Source of the DNA: Candidatus Edwardsbacteria bacterium RifOxyA12_full_54_48
GTDB taxonomy: Bacteria > Edwardsbacteria > AC1 > EtOH8
Assembly (NCBI GenBank): GCA_001777915.1
Contig: MFFN01000008.1
Location: 1 to 64,000 of the forward strand
Reading direction: 5' to 3'
DNA: 64,000 nt
Both the position numbers and the translations under genes were made by a program. Of the stretch, positions 17,767-25,906 are shown in pieces. How positions within the stretch are numbered: the first letter of the stretch is position 1; each line of letters begins with the position of its first letter. Under the pieces are notes generated by a model, which saw only the letters and a list, made by a program, of their open reading frames with translations, made no database searches and was not told the origin of the DNA.

Positions 17767-17777
17767 AAATAAATCCG

Positions 17778-17802
17778 GCCGCCGTCATTGAATGAGGGCG
17801 GC
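17778..17802 (+). terminator. possible terminator after gcvPA
   Basis: GCCGCC at 17778-17783 pairs with GGCGGC at 17797-17802 across 13 bases, followed by TTCTAAATCT. The T run is poor, so termination is uncertain. Confidence 0.35.
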
Positions 17803-17826
17803 TTCTAAATCTAAAAGGATCACACT

Positions 17827-18855
17827 TTGCATTATCTGACAGCATTTTTCATAGCCGCCGTATTGAGCCTGCTGCTGACACCGCTGGCCCTGTATGTTTC
17901 GGTCAAAGGCAAGGTGTTCGACCGGCCCGGCCTGAGAAAGATACACCAAAAGGCCATGCCCTGCCTGGGGGGGGCGGCAGTGGCAGTGGCGGTGCTGATC
18001 ACCATCTGGCTGATAAAATCATTATGGCCCGGCATATTCCACGGATGGGCCGGGAAATTCACCACTATAACCTTCGGGGGCCTGCTGATCCTGGGGGTGG
18101 GGTTATATGATGATCTGAAAAACGCCTCGGTGGGCCTGCGGCTGGTCTTTCAGTTTGCCGCCGCCGGCATTCTTATAGCCGGGGGCTTCTGCGTGACCAT
18201 CCTGCCCAGCCCGCTGGGGGGCGTCTTCGAGCTGGGCCTTTTCAGCATACCATTTACGGCCCTGTGGATCGTGTTCATAATCAACGCCATCAATTTCATC
18301 GACGGGCTGGACGGGCTGGCGGCCGGCATCTCGATAATCGTGGCCGCCACCATCTTTGTTTCGGCCGAGGCCTCCGGGGAGGGGCTGATCGGCCTGCTGG
18401 CGATAGTCACCGTCGGCGCCCTGCTGGGCTTCCTGCCGTTCAATTTCCATCCGGCCCGTATCTTCCTGGGGGATTCGGGGGCCACCTTCATCGGATTCAT
18501 CCTGGCGGCCATGACCACCCTGGGGACCATGAAGAGCATCGCCACGGTGGCCCTGCTGATACCCATAGCCGCCCTGGGGGTGCCCATCGTGGACACCTTC
18601 AGCGCAGTTTTGCGCCGCACCTGGCGGGGCCAGATGTTCTACCGGGCCGACAAGGAACACGTTCACCACACATTGCTGACCCTCGGCTTCAGCCACCAGG
18701 GGGCGGTGATGTTCCTGTACGGCATAACGGTTTTTCTGGCGATATTGGCCATGCTGCTGTCGCTGGCCGACCGGCGGCTGGTATCAATATTGGTCGGACT
18801 GTTTTTGATACTGGCCTGGATATTCTTCAATAAATGGCAAAAGGGCAGGGATTAA
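17827..18855 (+). CDS. WecA/TagO-type polyprenyl-phosphate N-acetylhexosamine-1-P transferase
   Basis: A 342-residue, multi-span membrane protein of the MraY/WecA family. These enzymes transfer a sugar-1-phosphate, usually GlcNAc-1-P, from UDP to undecaprenyl phosphate to start surface-glycan synthesis. Visible motifs: YDDLKNASVGLRL (Mg2+ site), INAINFIDGLDGLAAG (about 155-170), FLGDSGATFIGF (about 214-225) and the cytoplasmic HVHHTLL. It starts at TTG 17827, supported by AAGGAT six bases upstream and by the immediate hydrophobic first span. It could supply the lipid-linked primer used by wecB and the GT4 genes at 49.4-52.9 kb. Exact substrate is not fixed by sequence. Confidence 0.9.
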   Translation: MHYLTAFFIAAVLSLLLTPLALYVSVKGKVFDRPGLRKIHQKAMPCLGGAAVAVAVLITIWLIKSLWPGIFHGWAGKFTTITFGGLLILGVGLYDDLKNASVGLRLVFQFAAAGILIAGGFCVTILPSPLGGVFELGLFSIPFTALWIVFIINAINFIDGLDGLAAGISIIVAATIFVSAEASGEGLIGLLAIVTVGALLGFLPFNFHPARIFLGDSGATFIGFILAAMTTLGTMKSIATVALLIPIAALGVPIVDTFSAVLRRTWRGQMFYRADKEHVHHTLLTLGFSHQGAVMFLYGITVFLAILAMLLSLADRRLVSILVGLFLILAWIFFNKWQKGRD

Positions 18856-18875
18856 TTTTTAGCGGTAAAAAATAA

Positions 18876-19874
18876 TTGGTCAAAACATTCGATCCAAATA
18901 TTCTAAAGGGCCGGGCGGTGTTGGCCCCGATGGCGGGCATTACCGATTCGGCCTTTCGTCTTATCTGCCACCGTTACGGCGCGGCTCTGGTTTATTCCGA
19001 GATGATCTCGGCCGAGGCCCTGTCCCGCGGACATTCCAAGACCATCAGGATGTTATCCTTCCGGGAGGAGGAGCGGCCCATCGCCGTCCAGCTTTTCGGC
19101 ACCCGCCCTTTGGCCTTTGCCGAATCGGTGGAGCGGCTGGAAAGGGACATTCAGCCGGATTACTACGACCTCAACTTCGGCTGCCCGGCCCCCAAGATAG
19201 TCAAGAACGGCGGCGGATCGGCCCTGCTGAAATTTCCGGAGAAGATAGCCCAGATAGCCAGGGCGGTGATCAATGTCGCCCAACGACCGGTGCTGGCCAA
19301 GATCCGCAGCGGCTGGGAGGTGGGCTCGGAGAACGCTTTGGAGGTGGCCAAACTTCTGGAGCAATGCGGTATCGCTGCCATCGCCGTCCACGGCCGGACC
19401 AGGAGCCAGATGTTCTCCGGCCAGGCCGACTGGACCATCATCTCGAAAATAAAGCAGCAGGCAAAGATACCGGTGATCGGCAACGGCGATGTAACCTCGG
19501 GAGCCGATGCCCGGAGGATGATCGAACAGACCGGATGCGACCTGGTGATGGTGGGCCGGGCGGCGCTGGGGAATCCGTTTTTGTTTGCTGAGATCAATGC
19601 CGCCCTGGATGGCGAATTACGAATTTCAAATTACAAATTCCGTGGGGCAGGCTGGCAGGAGCGGCTGGAGGTTATCAAAGAACATATAAAAATGTCGCTG
19701 GACGATAAAGGAGAGCTCCGCGGCATCCGGGAGATGCGAAAGCATCTGGGGTGGTATATCAAAGGGATCCCCGGGGCGGCGGCCCTGCGGCAGGAACTGA
19801 TGCATGCCGGGACCGAGGTAGAGGTGCTGAAGCTTTTGGAGAGCATCGGCCATGAAAAGAGGACCGATGAGTAA
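18876..19874 (+). CDS. dusB: tRNA-dihydrouridine synthase (DusB-like)
   Basis: A 332-residue flavoprotein that reduces uridines in tRNA D-loops. VLAPMAGITDSAFR (about 15-28), the catalytic DLNFGCPAPKIVKNGGG (about 104-120), VHGRTRSQMFSG and NGDVTSGADARRM are intact. The only plausible start is TTG 18876, with weak upstream AGCGGT. At 19614-19640 lies a 27-base AT-rich, partly dyad stretch (ELRISNYKF, about residues 247-255) that looks like an intergenic repeat kept in frame. The stop overlaps the start of the CPBP gene. Confidence 0.92.
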   Translation: MVKTFDPNILKGRAVLAPMAGITDSAFRLICHRYGAALVYSEMISAEALSRGHSKTIRMLSFREEERPIAVQLFGTRPLAFAESVERLERDIQPDYYDLNFGCPAPKIVKNGGGSALLKFPEKIAQIARAVINVAQRPVLAKIRSGWEVGSENALEVAKLLEQCGIAAIAVHGRTRSQMFSGQADWTIISKIKQQAKIPVIGNGDVTSGADARRMIEQTGCDLVMVGRAALGNPFLFAEINAALDGELRISNYKFRGAGWQERLEVIKEHIKMSLDDKGELRGIREMRKHLGWYIKGIPGAAALRQELMHAGTEVEVLKLLESIGHEKRTDE

Positions 19875-20571
19875 GGCTGTTTCAATAAAAGACAAAAAGG
19901 ATCTGTCCTTTTTGCTGGCGGTCCTCACCCTGACCCCGGCCCTGGTGAACTGGCTGGCCCTGTGGCTGCTGAATGATGCCTGGCTGGCCATCATCCTCTC
20001 CTCGGTGGTGTTTTACGGCGGGGCTTTTTGGCAGGTCAAAGCCTACGGGCTGGAGGAACGGGCAAAACTGCCGACAGGCAAGATAATCAAAAGCCTGGGG
20101 CTGGGGCTGATCTCGGCCGGGACGGTGGCGGCGCTCAGCATTTGGGCAGGGAACTTCTATTTCGGTAAAGCGATCCCGGACAATATGCTTAAATTGTGTT
20201 CCCAAAAACTCTATCAAAGCAATGCTTTTCCGGCCGGACTTCTTCAGTTCTTCATTTTCGTGGCGGTGATACTGCCGCTGGGTGAGGAACTTTACTGGCG
20301 GGCCGGCCTTCAGGGCCTCTTGGCCCGGCGGGCCGGTTTCAAGCGGCATATTCTGATATCGGCCCTGCTGTTCACCGTTTACCATCTGGTGACCATAAGC
20401 TTTTTGATGCCGGGCTGGGCCGGGTTGCCGCTGGTGGCGATCGTCTTTGCCGGCGGCCTGATCCTGGCCTGGCTGACCGAGCATACCGGGAACATCTGGG
20501 CGGCGGTGCTGTGCCACGGCCCGGGGGCCTGGGGAGCCACAATCTATCTTATCTGGAAATTTCTAAAGTGA
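19867..20571 (+). CDS. CPBP-family intramembrane metalloprotease
   Basis: About 234 residues with six or more hydrophobic segments. The Abi/CPBP motifs are present: GEELYWRAGLQGLL (the EExxxR motif), LLFTVYHLV and a late His in CHGPGAWG. Family members include Rce1-type CAAX proteases and bacteriocin self-immunity proteins; substrate unknown here. ATG 19867 is preceded by AGAGGA and overlaps the dusB stop by eight bases; ATG 19852 is also in frame. A strong terminator follows. Confidence 0.82.
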   Translation: MSKAVSIKDKKDLSFLLAVLTLTPALVNWLALWLLNDAWLAIILSSVVFYGGAFWQVKAYGLEERAKLPTGKIIKSLGLGLISAGTVAALSIWAGNFYFGKAIPDNMLKLCSQKLYQSNAFPAGLLQFFIFVAVILPLGEELYWRAGLQGLLARRAGFKRHILISALLFTVYHLVTISFLMPGWAGLPLVAIVFAGGLILAWLTEHTGNIWAAVLCHGPGAWGATIYLIWKFLK

Positions 20572-20585
20572 GAGTGAAGACGAAA

Positions 20586-20609
20586 AAGGGAGAGCCGCAG
20601 CTCTCCCTT
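20586..20609. terminator. bidirectional intrinsic terminator
   Basis: AAGGGAGAGC at 20586-20595 pairs perfectly with GCTCTCCCTT at 20600-20609 around CGCA. On the minus strand it runs into TTTTTCGTC, which suits the gene ending at 20632; it also lies just after the plus-strand CPBP gene. Confidence 0.8.
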
Positions 20610-20631
20610 ATTCATTGTTTGAGGGATGGTT

Positions 20632-22749
20632 TTACCTGATGACCATCATTCTTTTGGTGGCCTTGAATGCTCCGGCGTCAATCTGATAAAAATAGATGCC
20701 GTTGGGCAAAGCAGCGGTGTTGTATCTGATGGAGTATGCCCCGGCCGATTGGCGTCCCTGATCAAAACACTTCACCATTTGCCCGGCAATATTGTAGATG
20801 TTCAATCTGACATTGGCCGGGGCGGGCAGTTGATAACTCAGGTTGACCTGTTTGCCGGCCGGATTGGGGTAGGCATTGGCCAAGGAAAAACTTCTGATCT
20901 GAGTTTGGTCATCCGGCTTACCCATTACTCCGGTCCACCCGGCACTGGAGGTCAGAATAGCCCAGGTCAGAGGCTGGACTGAATCGGCATAAGAAGGCCA
21001 GGAACCAAAATGATCGTCGCCATCGGCAAAAACTGAAAATCCCACCGAATCTGCCGCCCCAGCTGTTATTCCCATCTTGTCCAAAGGCACCACGAATTCA
21101 GTGATCAGGTCTGTCTTGTCGGAAAAGCCGGAACGCCAAAGGGAGGCCGCGGTCAGTTCCCAGTTCTTTTCGCCGTAATATTCTACCGCTTGGCCGTCAA
21201 AATGGACGGAGAGTCGGATATCGTCTTTTTCCAATGTCTCCGTCCTGTTCATCAGGGTGTCAAAAAGCAGATGGTGGACTGTGATTCCGGCGGCGCTGTA
21301 ACTGGGCGTTTTCAAAACCAGATACAGCGTGTCCTGGTTGTATTTTACCCAGAATGAGTCCGGGATAAAGGCTTTAGTTTTATTAAGTATTCTGAAGGTG
21401 TCGCAATAGGCGTCGGCCCACTCTGCCGGTTCTATGGCTCCTTCAAAAACGGGGACTGTGCCGTTGGGTACGTCTATTACTTCTATTACCGGCATTCCGG
21501 TTCCCGTCAGCCCGGCCTTTACGGGGCTGTTCTCGGCTTCGCCGGAGTAAACTGCAACGGTATCAGTGACCAGGCCGGCGGCGCCCGGCTTGAACCACAG
21601 GGTGATCTGCAGGCTGTCGCCCGGAGTTAATGTCGAATCCGCCATGGGATCAACCCGGAAAGAACCGGTGGCAAATTTAAGGCTGTCGATCGAGAACGGC
21701 AGGCTGCCGATGTTTTTGATGTATAAACCGCTCCAGGACAGCGAATCCCCTATCGTCACGGAGCCAAAATCATGCTGGGCGGCGTTCAGCTCCATCACCG
21801 GCGGAATGGGATATTGCAGTATCCGCAGGCCGGAATCTCCATTCGCTACATAAACAAGACTGCCGGACACCGCCACGCCCCAAGCACCAACTGGGGTGCC
21901 GTAGCAGCCAGCTTCAACGGGTATGGCGGGGTTGCTGATATCTATTATCCGCAGGCCGTAACTATAATCCCCTACATAGGCATGGCTTCCGGACACCGCC
22001 ACGCTCCAATAACCGCTGGTCGAACTGTAATGACCGTCTTCATGCAGAGTTCCATCAAGATGCAATATACGCAAGCCGGAACCGGCATCTGCCACATAAA
22101 TATAATTGCCCGAGCTGGCCACCCCATTGGCAAACATCGGAGTGTCATAGGAAGCTACTATGCCGGGCGTAGCCGGGACGCTGATGTTGATCACCCACAG
22201 GCCGTAGTTGGCCCCGACCACATAAGCATAAGGGTAACTGCCGGATAGTGCCACTCCATTGGCATACTGCGGCGTAGCGCATATGCCGGTTTGGGTTGGG
22301 TTGGTTGGATCGCTGATGTTGATGACCGTTAAGCCGCCACCGCCGGCCATATATGCATAGCTTCCGAAGACCGCCACGTCCTCCATCCACCACGTTGCCG
22401 GGTCATAGTACCCTGTTTCAACCGGATTGGCCGGGTCGTGGATGTTGATAATCCGCAGGCCAAAATCTCCATCAGCCACATAGGCGAAACTGTCAATAAC
22501 TGCCACGTCACAAGCGTTCCCTGGAGTATTGTAAAAGCCGACCTCGGTTGGGATGGCCGGATTACTTATGTCAATTATCCGCAGACCGGAGTCTGAATCC
22601 GCCACATAGGCATAGTTGCCGGACACCGCCACGCCCCGGGCAAACCCCGGGGCATTGTAAATTCCTACCGTCCTGACGCTCAGGCTGTCGGCCAGGCTTA
22701 TGGCGCAAAAAACCATTCCCAGCATAACAGCAACAAATAATTTTCTCAT
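20632..22749 (-). CDS. secreted LVIVD-repeat protein with T9SS sorting domain
   Basis: 705 residues. A signal peptide (1-20) is followed by seven or so LVIVD-type repeats (about 25-325), each with a core like VAVSGNYAYVADSDSGLRII, probably a beta-propeller. Then come an ASH/choice-of-anchor-D domain (about 330-425, FGSVTIGDSLSW), a CBM9-like domain (about 430-600, FEGAIEPAEWADA) and a Por/T9SS type A sorting domain (about 620-705: NAYPNPAGKQVNLSYQL, ending KRMMVIR). It is likely secreted through the outer membrane and anchored at the surface. The last 90 residues are almost identical to those of the gene upstream at 22781. A GAAAGAAGCGGAAC stretch precedes the start. Confidence 0.85.
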   Translation of the reverse strand: MRKLFVAVMLGMVFCAISLADSLSVRTVGIYNAPGFARGVAVSGNYAYVADSDSGLRIIDISNPAIPTEVGFYNTPGNACDVAVIDSFAYVADGDFGLRIINIHDPANPVETGYYDPATWWMEDVAVFGSYAYMAGGGGLTVINISDPTNPTQTGICATPQYANGVALSGSYPYAYVVGANYGLWVINISVPATPGIVASYDTPMFANGVASSGNYIYVADAGSGLRILHLDGTLHEDGHYSSTSGYWSVAVSGSHAYVGDYSYGLRIIDISNPAIPVEAGCYGTPVGAWGVAVSGSLVYVANGDSGLRILQYPIPPVMELNAAQHDFGSVTIGDSLSWSGLYIKNIGSLPFSIDSLKFATGSFRVDPMADSTLTPGDSLQITLWFKPGAAGLVTDTVAVYSGEAENSPVKAGLTGTGMPVIEVIDVPNGTVPVFEGAIEPAEWADAYCDTFRILNKTKAFIPDSFWVKYNQDTLYLVLKTPSYSAAGITVHHLLFDTLMNRTETLEKDDIRLSVHFDGQAVEYYGEKNWELTAASLWRSGFSDKTDLITEFVVPLDKMGITAGAADSVGFSVFADGDDHFGSWPSYADSVQPLTWAILTSSAGWTGVMGKPDDQTQIRSFSLANAYPNPAGKQVNLSYQLPAPANVRLNIYNIAGQMVKCFDQGRQSAGAYSIRYNTAALPNGIYFYQIDAGAFKATKRMMVIR

Positions 22750-22780
22750 GTTCCGCTTCTTTCCTTGATAGTTACATTTA

Positions 22781-25423
22781 TTACCTGATGACCATCATCC
22801 TCTTGGTGGCCTTGAATGTTCCGGCGTCAATCTGATAAAAATAGATGCCGTTGGGCAAAGCCGCGGTGTTGTATCTGATGGAGTACGCCCCGGCCGATTG
22901 GCGTCCCTGATCAAAACATTTCACCATTTGCCCGGCAATATTGTAGATGTTCAATCTGACATTGGCCGGGGCTGGCAGTTGATAACTCAGGTTGACCTGT
23001 TTGCCGGCCGGATTGGGGTAGGCGTTGGCCAGGGAGAAAGACTTTATCTTTGGCTGGTCATCCGGCTGGCCGGTCACCCCGGTCCACCCGGCACTGGAGG
23101 TCAGAATCCCCCAGGTAGCGGGCCCGACCGAATCGGAGGCCACCGGCCAACGGCCGTAGATCCCGCCATCGCCTTCGGCCAGCACCGCGAAGCCGATGGT
23201 GTCATTGGCGCCGATACTGAGACCGAGCCGGTCGAAGGGAACGGCATAGAAGGTTATAAGATGGTCCTTGTTCGAAAAATCAGAACGCCATCCCGCCGGC
23301 GTGACCTTATCCCAAACCCCGGCCAGGCCGACAAATTCCACCGGCTCCCCGTCAGATACGACCAAAAACCTGTGGTCATCATCCTGCACTGTCGAAGTAC
23401 GGTCGAACTTCAGATCGAAGATCAGGGAATGGCTGGTTATCTTGTAATCAGCATAATTGGGAGTTATCAATGCCAAGTAAAGGGTATCGGTGTTGTACTT
23501 GACCCAGAAAGAATCCACGTTGTGATATTTTTTGGCCTGGTCTTCAAGCAAGAAGCTGTCGCAACAGGCGTCGGCCCACTCTGCCGGCTCGATGGTCCCT
23601 TCAAATTTAGGCATTGTGCCCCAGGGCACGTCAATAATATATGCCCCGTTTCCGGCCAGAGATATTATGCCTGGATTGTTGACCGGGTCATTGGAGTAAA
23701 TGCGCAGGGTATCCCGATAGGCCCCGGAGGAGTTCGGTTTGAACCAAACGGCGACCGCCAGGCTGTCTCCGGGGGCCAGCAATGAATCGGTCGGGGGATC
23801 GACCCTAAAATTACCGGAACCCAAAAGCAGGCTGTCGATATCCAGGTCCAGACTGCCGGTATTTTTCAGATAAAGGGACGTCCAGGAAAGAGAATCATCC
23901 GGCTTGATATAACCGAACTCGTGCTGGTTATCGTTTGCCGAAATGGCTGCCAGGCCCCACTTCTGGCTGGATTTGATCATTCCCCAGGTGCTGGGATTTT
24001 CCCAGTTGAAAGCAGAAGGCCAGCAATTGCCGCCGGCTCCGGGTGCGAATGAATAGACAACGGCAGACATTCCGACGCTGTCCGACGTACCCGGTACGAT
24101 ATCCAGCTTGGACAGGGCTATCTTCCATTCGGAGCACCACCTTCCAGGCGAGGCCCCGCCAATGGCATCCCAACCGGATATTGCGGCTCCCACCCACCCA
24201 AAACCAGCCCCGACACCTTCGTCTTTATACCCGTCTATTTGAATGCGAAGCCGGTGATCGTCTTCTATCGGAAGAGTGGCCCGGTCATAATTGTTGTCGA
24301 AATACAATTGCTGCTGATTGCCAGCAAAACTGTCGGCTCCCTTGAACCCAGCGTAAAGGGTATCCATATTGTATTTGAACCAGACGGTATCATTTAGTGT
24401 GGTAGTGTGCGGGGTGATGAAGGCGGCATCCGACCACTCGCCGGGTGAAAGCACGCCGTCGAAAGCCGGCTTGCCGCCGAAGGGAACGTCGACAACGGCG
24501 GCTGGCTCGACGCCGGTTCCGGACAAAACACATTGCCTGGCGGTAATTGCCGGGTCATTGGTGCTTACGGTAAGGGTGTCGGTATAGGAGACGAACTGGC
24601 CGGGTTTGAATTTTATGATCACCGCCTGGCTGTCGTTGGGAGCCACATTGAAAGGCACCGAAGTCAGCAGGGTGAAGGGTCCGGAAGTAACATCAACATC
24701 AATGACGGTGAGGGTATAGCTTCCGGTATTTTTCAGATAGATAGAGCTGCAGACGGAGGAATCGCCGGTATGCACCGGGCCGAAATCAAAGATAGTATCA
24801 GTTATCGAGCCGGCGGGCATTCCCCAATCGGCAGCAGAAGTGACCGCTTCCCAGCTTGACGGTACGTTGTAATTCACGCCGGCCGGCCACCAATACCCGG
24901 TGCCATCGACGTAGTTCGAAGCGGCAAAGCCGAAGGTATCGGCCGTTCCCGGAGTCAGTCCCAGTTTGGAATAGAATATTTTCCATTCCGCTGTCCAATA
25001 TCCCGTCCCGGTGCTGACCGAGTCCGCCCAGCCGACAGGCTGGATCGGCACCGCTTCCCAGGCCGTGCCGTTGCCGATCTTCTCATATCTTCCGCCGTCA
25101 ATGATACAAGACAATATATGGTCGTCGGTCTGGGGGGCGGTCATACGATCGTAATTGATGTCCAAAAGGATCCAGTTCAGGCTGGTGGCGACGGTATTGG
25201 GATTTTTGATCGCCATGAATATGGTGTCCTGAAAATATTTCAGCCATACCGAATCGGTCCCTCCGGAAGTAGTGAAGGTCTTAAGCGTGGCATCCTGCCA
25301 TTCTCCCGGAGAGATCACGCCGTCGAAGACCGGCTTGCTGCCAAAGCTTATGCTGGTTGCCGCCTGGGCCGGGTGTTCGGCAAACAACAGGACAGCCAGA
25401 GAGATTAACAAATTAAGTTTCAT
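22781..25423 (-). CDS. secreted modular protein: CBM9-like/ASH repeats with T9SS sorting domain
   Basis: 880 residues. A signal peptide ending AQA (about 22) is followed by alternating modules: CBM9-like (about 25-205, FDGVISPGEWQDA), ASH/choice-of-anchor-D (206-308, FGPVHTGDSSVC), CBM9-like (313-490, FDGVLSPGEWSDA), ASH (495-600), CBM9-like (605-785, FEGTIEPAEWADA), and a T9SS sorting domain (800-880). CBM9-like modules bind carbohydrate or act as spacers; no catalytic domain is visible. A strong AAGGGGG site (about 25434-25440 on the minus strand) precedes the ATG. With 20632-22749, 31 bases downstream, it forms a two-gene operon of paralogous surface proteins. Confidence 0.85.
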   Translation of the reverse strand: MKLNLLISLAVLLFAEHPAQAATSISFGSKPVFDGVISPGEWQDATLKTFTTSGGTDSVWLKYFQDTIFMAIKNPNTVATSLNWILLDINYDRMTAPQTDDHILSCIIDGGRYEKIGNGTAWEAVPIQPVGWADSVSTGTGYWTAEWKIFYSKLGLTPGTADTFGFAASNYVDGTGYWWPAGVNYNVPSSWEAVTSAADWGMPAGSITDTIFDFGPVHTGDSSVCSSIYLKNTGSYTLTVIDVDVTSGPFTLLTSVPFNVAPNDSQAVIIKFKPGQFVSYTDTLTVSTNDPAITARQCVLSGTGVEPAAVVDVPFGGKPAFDGVLSPGEWSDAAFITPHTTTLNDTVWFKYNMDTLYAGFKGADSFAGNQQQLYFDNNYDRATLPIEDDHRLRIQIDGYKDEGVGAGFGWVGAAISGWDAIGGASPGRWCSEWKIALSKLDIVPGTSDSVGMSAVVYSFAPGAGGNCWPSAFNWENPSTWGMIKSSQKWGLAAISANDNQHEFGYIKPDDSLSWTSLYLKNTGSLDLDIDSLLLGSGNFRVDPPTDSLLAPGDSLAVAVWFKPNSSGAYRDTLRIYSNDPVNNPGIISLAGNGAYIIDVPWGTMPKFEGTIEPAEWADACCDSFLLEDQAKKYHNVDSFWVKYNTDTLYLALITPNYADYKITSHSLIFDLKFDRTSTVQDDDHRFLVVSDGEPVEFVGLAGVWDKVTPAGWRSDFSNKDHLITFYAVPFDRLGLSIGANDTIGFAVLAEGDGGIYGRWPVASDSVGPATWGILTSSAGWTGVTGQPDDQPKIKSFSLANAYPNPAGKQVNLSYQLPAPANVRLNIYNIAGQMVKCFDQGRQSAGAYSIRYNTAALPNGIYFYQIDAGTFKATKRMMVIR

Positions 25424-25442
25424 GAGCTTTAACCCCCTTGAA

Positions 25443-25817
25443 TCAGTTTATTAATATTTTATGCACGTTTCTGAAAATATTTGGCGGCACTTTGCACTGC
25501 CAGATGTCGCTTCCCCCGATACGATTGGGGTTGGTGGCCAATAAAATGGTGTTTTTACCATCCAGCAAGAACACCCGAAAGGAAATCTCGGGGGCCGCAT
25601 TGATCAAAAAGCCGTCCGGCTCCAATATTATGTTCCTGGTAAAGGGCGGAAGATAAGCCAGGATCTCCCCCGATCCTTGGCCGCTTGCAGCAGAAGACTT
25701 CCCGTTGGTTCTTGCAAAATCAACATCCAGCCGCCCGCCCCAAACCCCCTGGATGGTCAATTTGTCGGGATCGCCATTTTTAAAGGCGTTGACCCTTATT
25801 ATTTTGATGCTCTTCAT
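25443..25817 (-). CDS. conserved-looking hypothetical protein
   Basis: A 124-residue protein I do not recognise. It lacks a signal peptide and membrane segment and alternates hydrophobic and polar residues as in an all-beta fold (for example GRLDVDFART, RNIILEPDGFLIN, EISFRVFLLDGKNTILLA). It sits 19 bases upstream of the 880-residue secreted protein on the same strand. A TATACT box lies at 25822-25827, only a few bases before ATG 25817, and an 11-base direct repeat lies further upstream (25871-25892). Confidence 0.6.
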   Translation of the reverse strand: MKSIKIIRVNAFKNGDPDKLTIQGVWGGRLDVDFARTNGKSSAASGQGSGEILAYLPPFTRNIILEPDGFLINAAPEISFRVFLLDGKNTILLATNPNRIGGSDIWQCKVPPNIFRNVHKILIN

Positions 25818-25870
25818 GTCCAGTATAAATTAAAAAAACGGCTGTTGGTTAAACTGATTTTAACAAAAGC

Positions 25871-25892
25871 CGCTTACAAATCGCTTACAAAA
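25871..25892 (-). promoter_or_regulatory. tandem 11-bp direct repeat, possible operator
   Basis: On the minus strand TTTGTAAGCG occurs twice with an 11-base period (plus-strand 25882-25891 and 25871-25880). Direct repeats in phase with the helix are the usual target shape of OmpR-like and SARP winged-helix regulators, and the neighbouring gene encodes a SARP-like protein. Function is inference. Confidence 0.4.
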
Positions 25893-25906
25893 TGACCGCT
25901 GTATGA

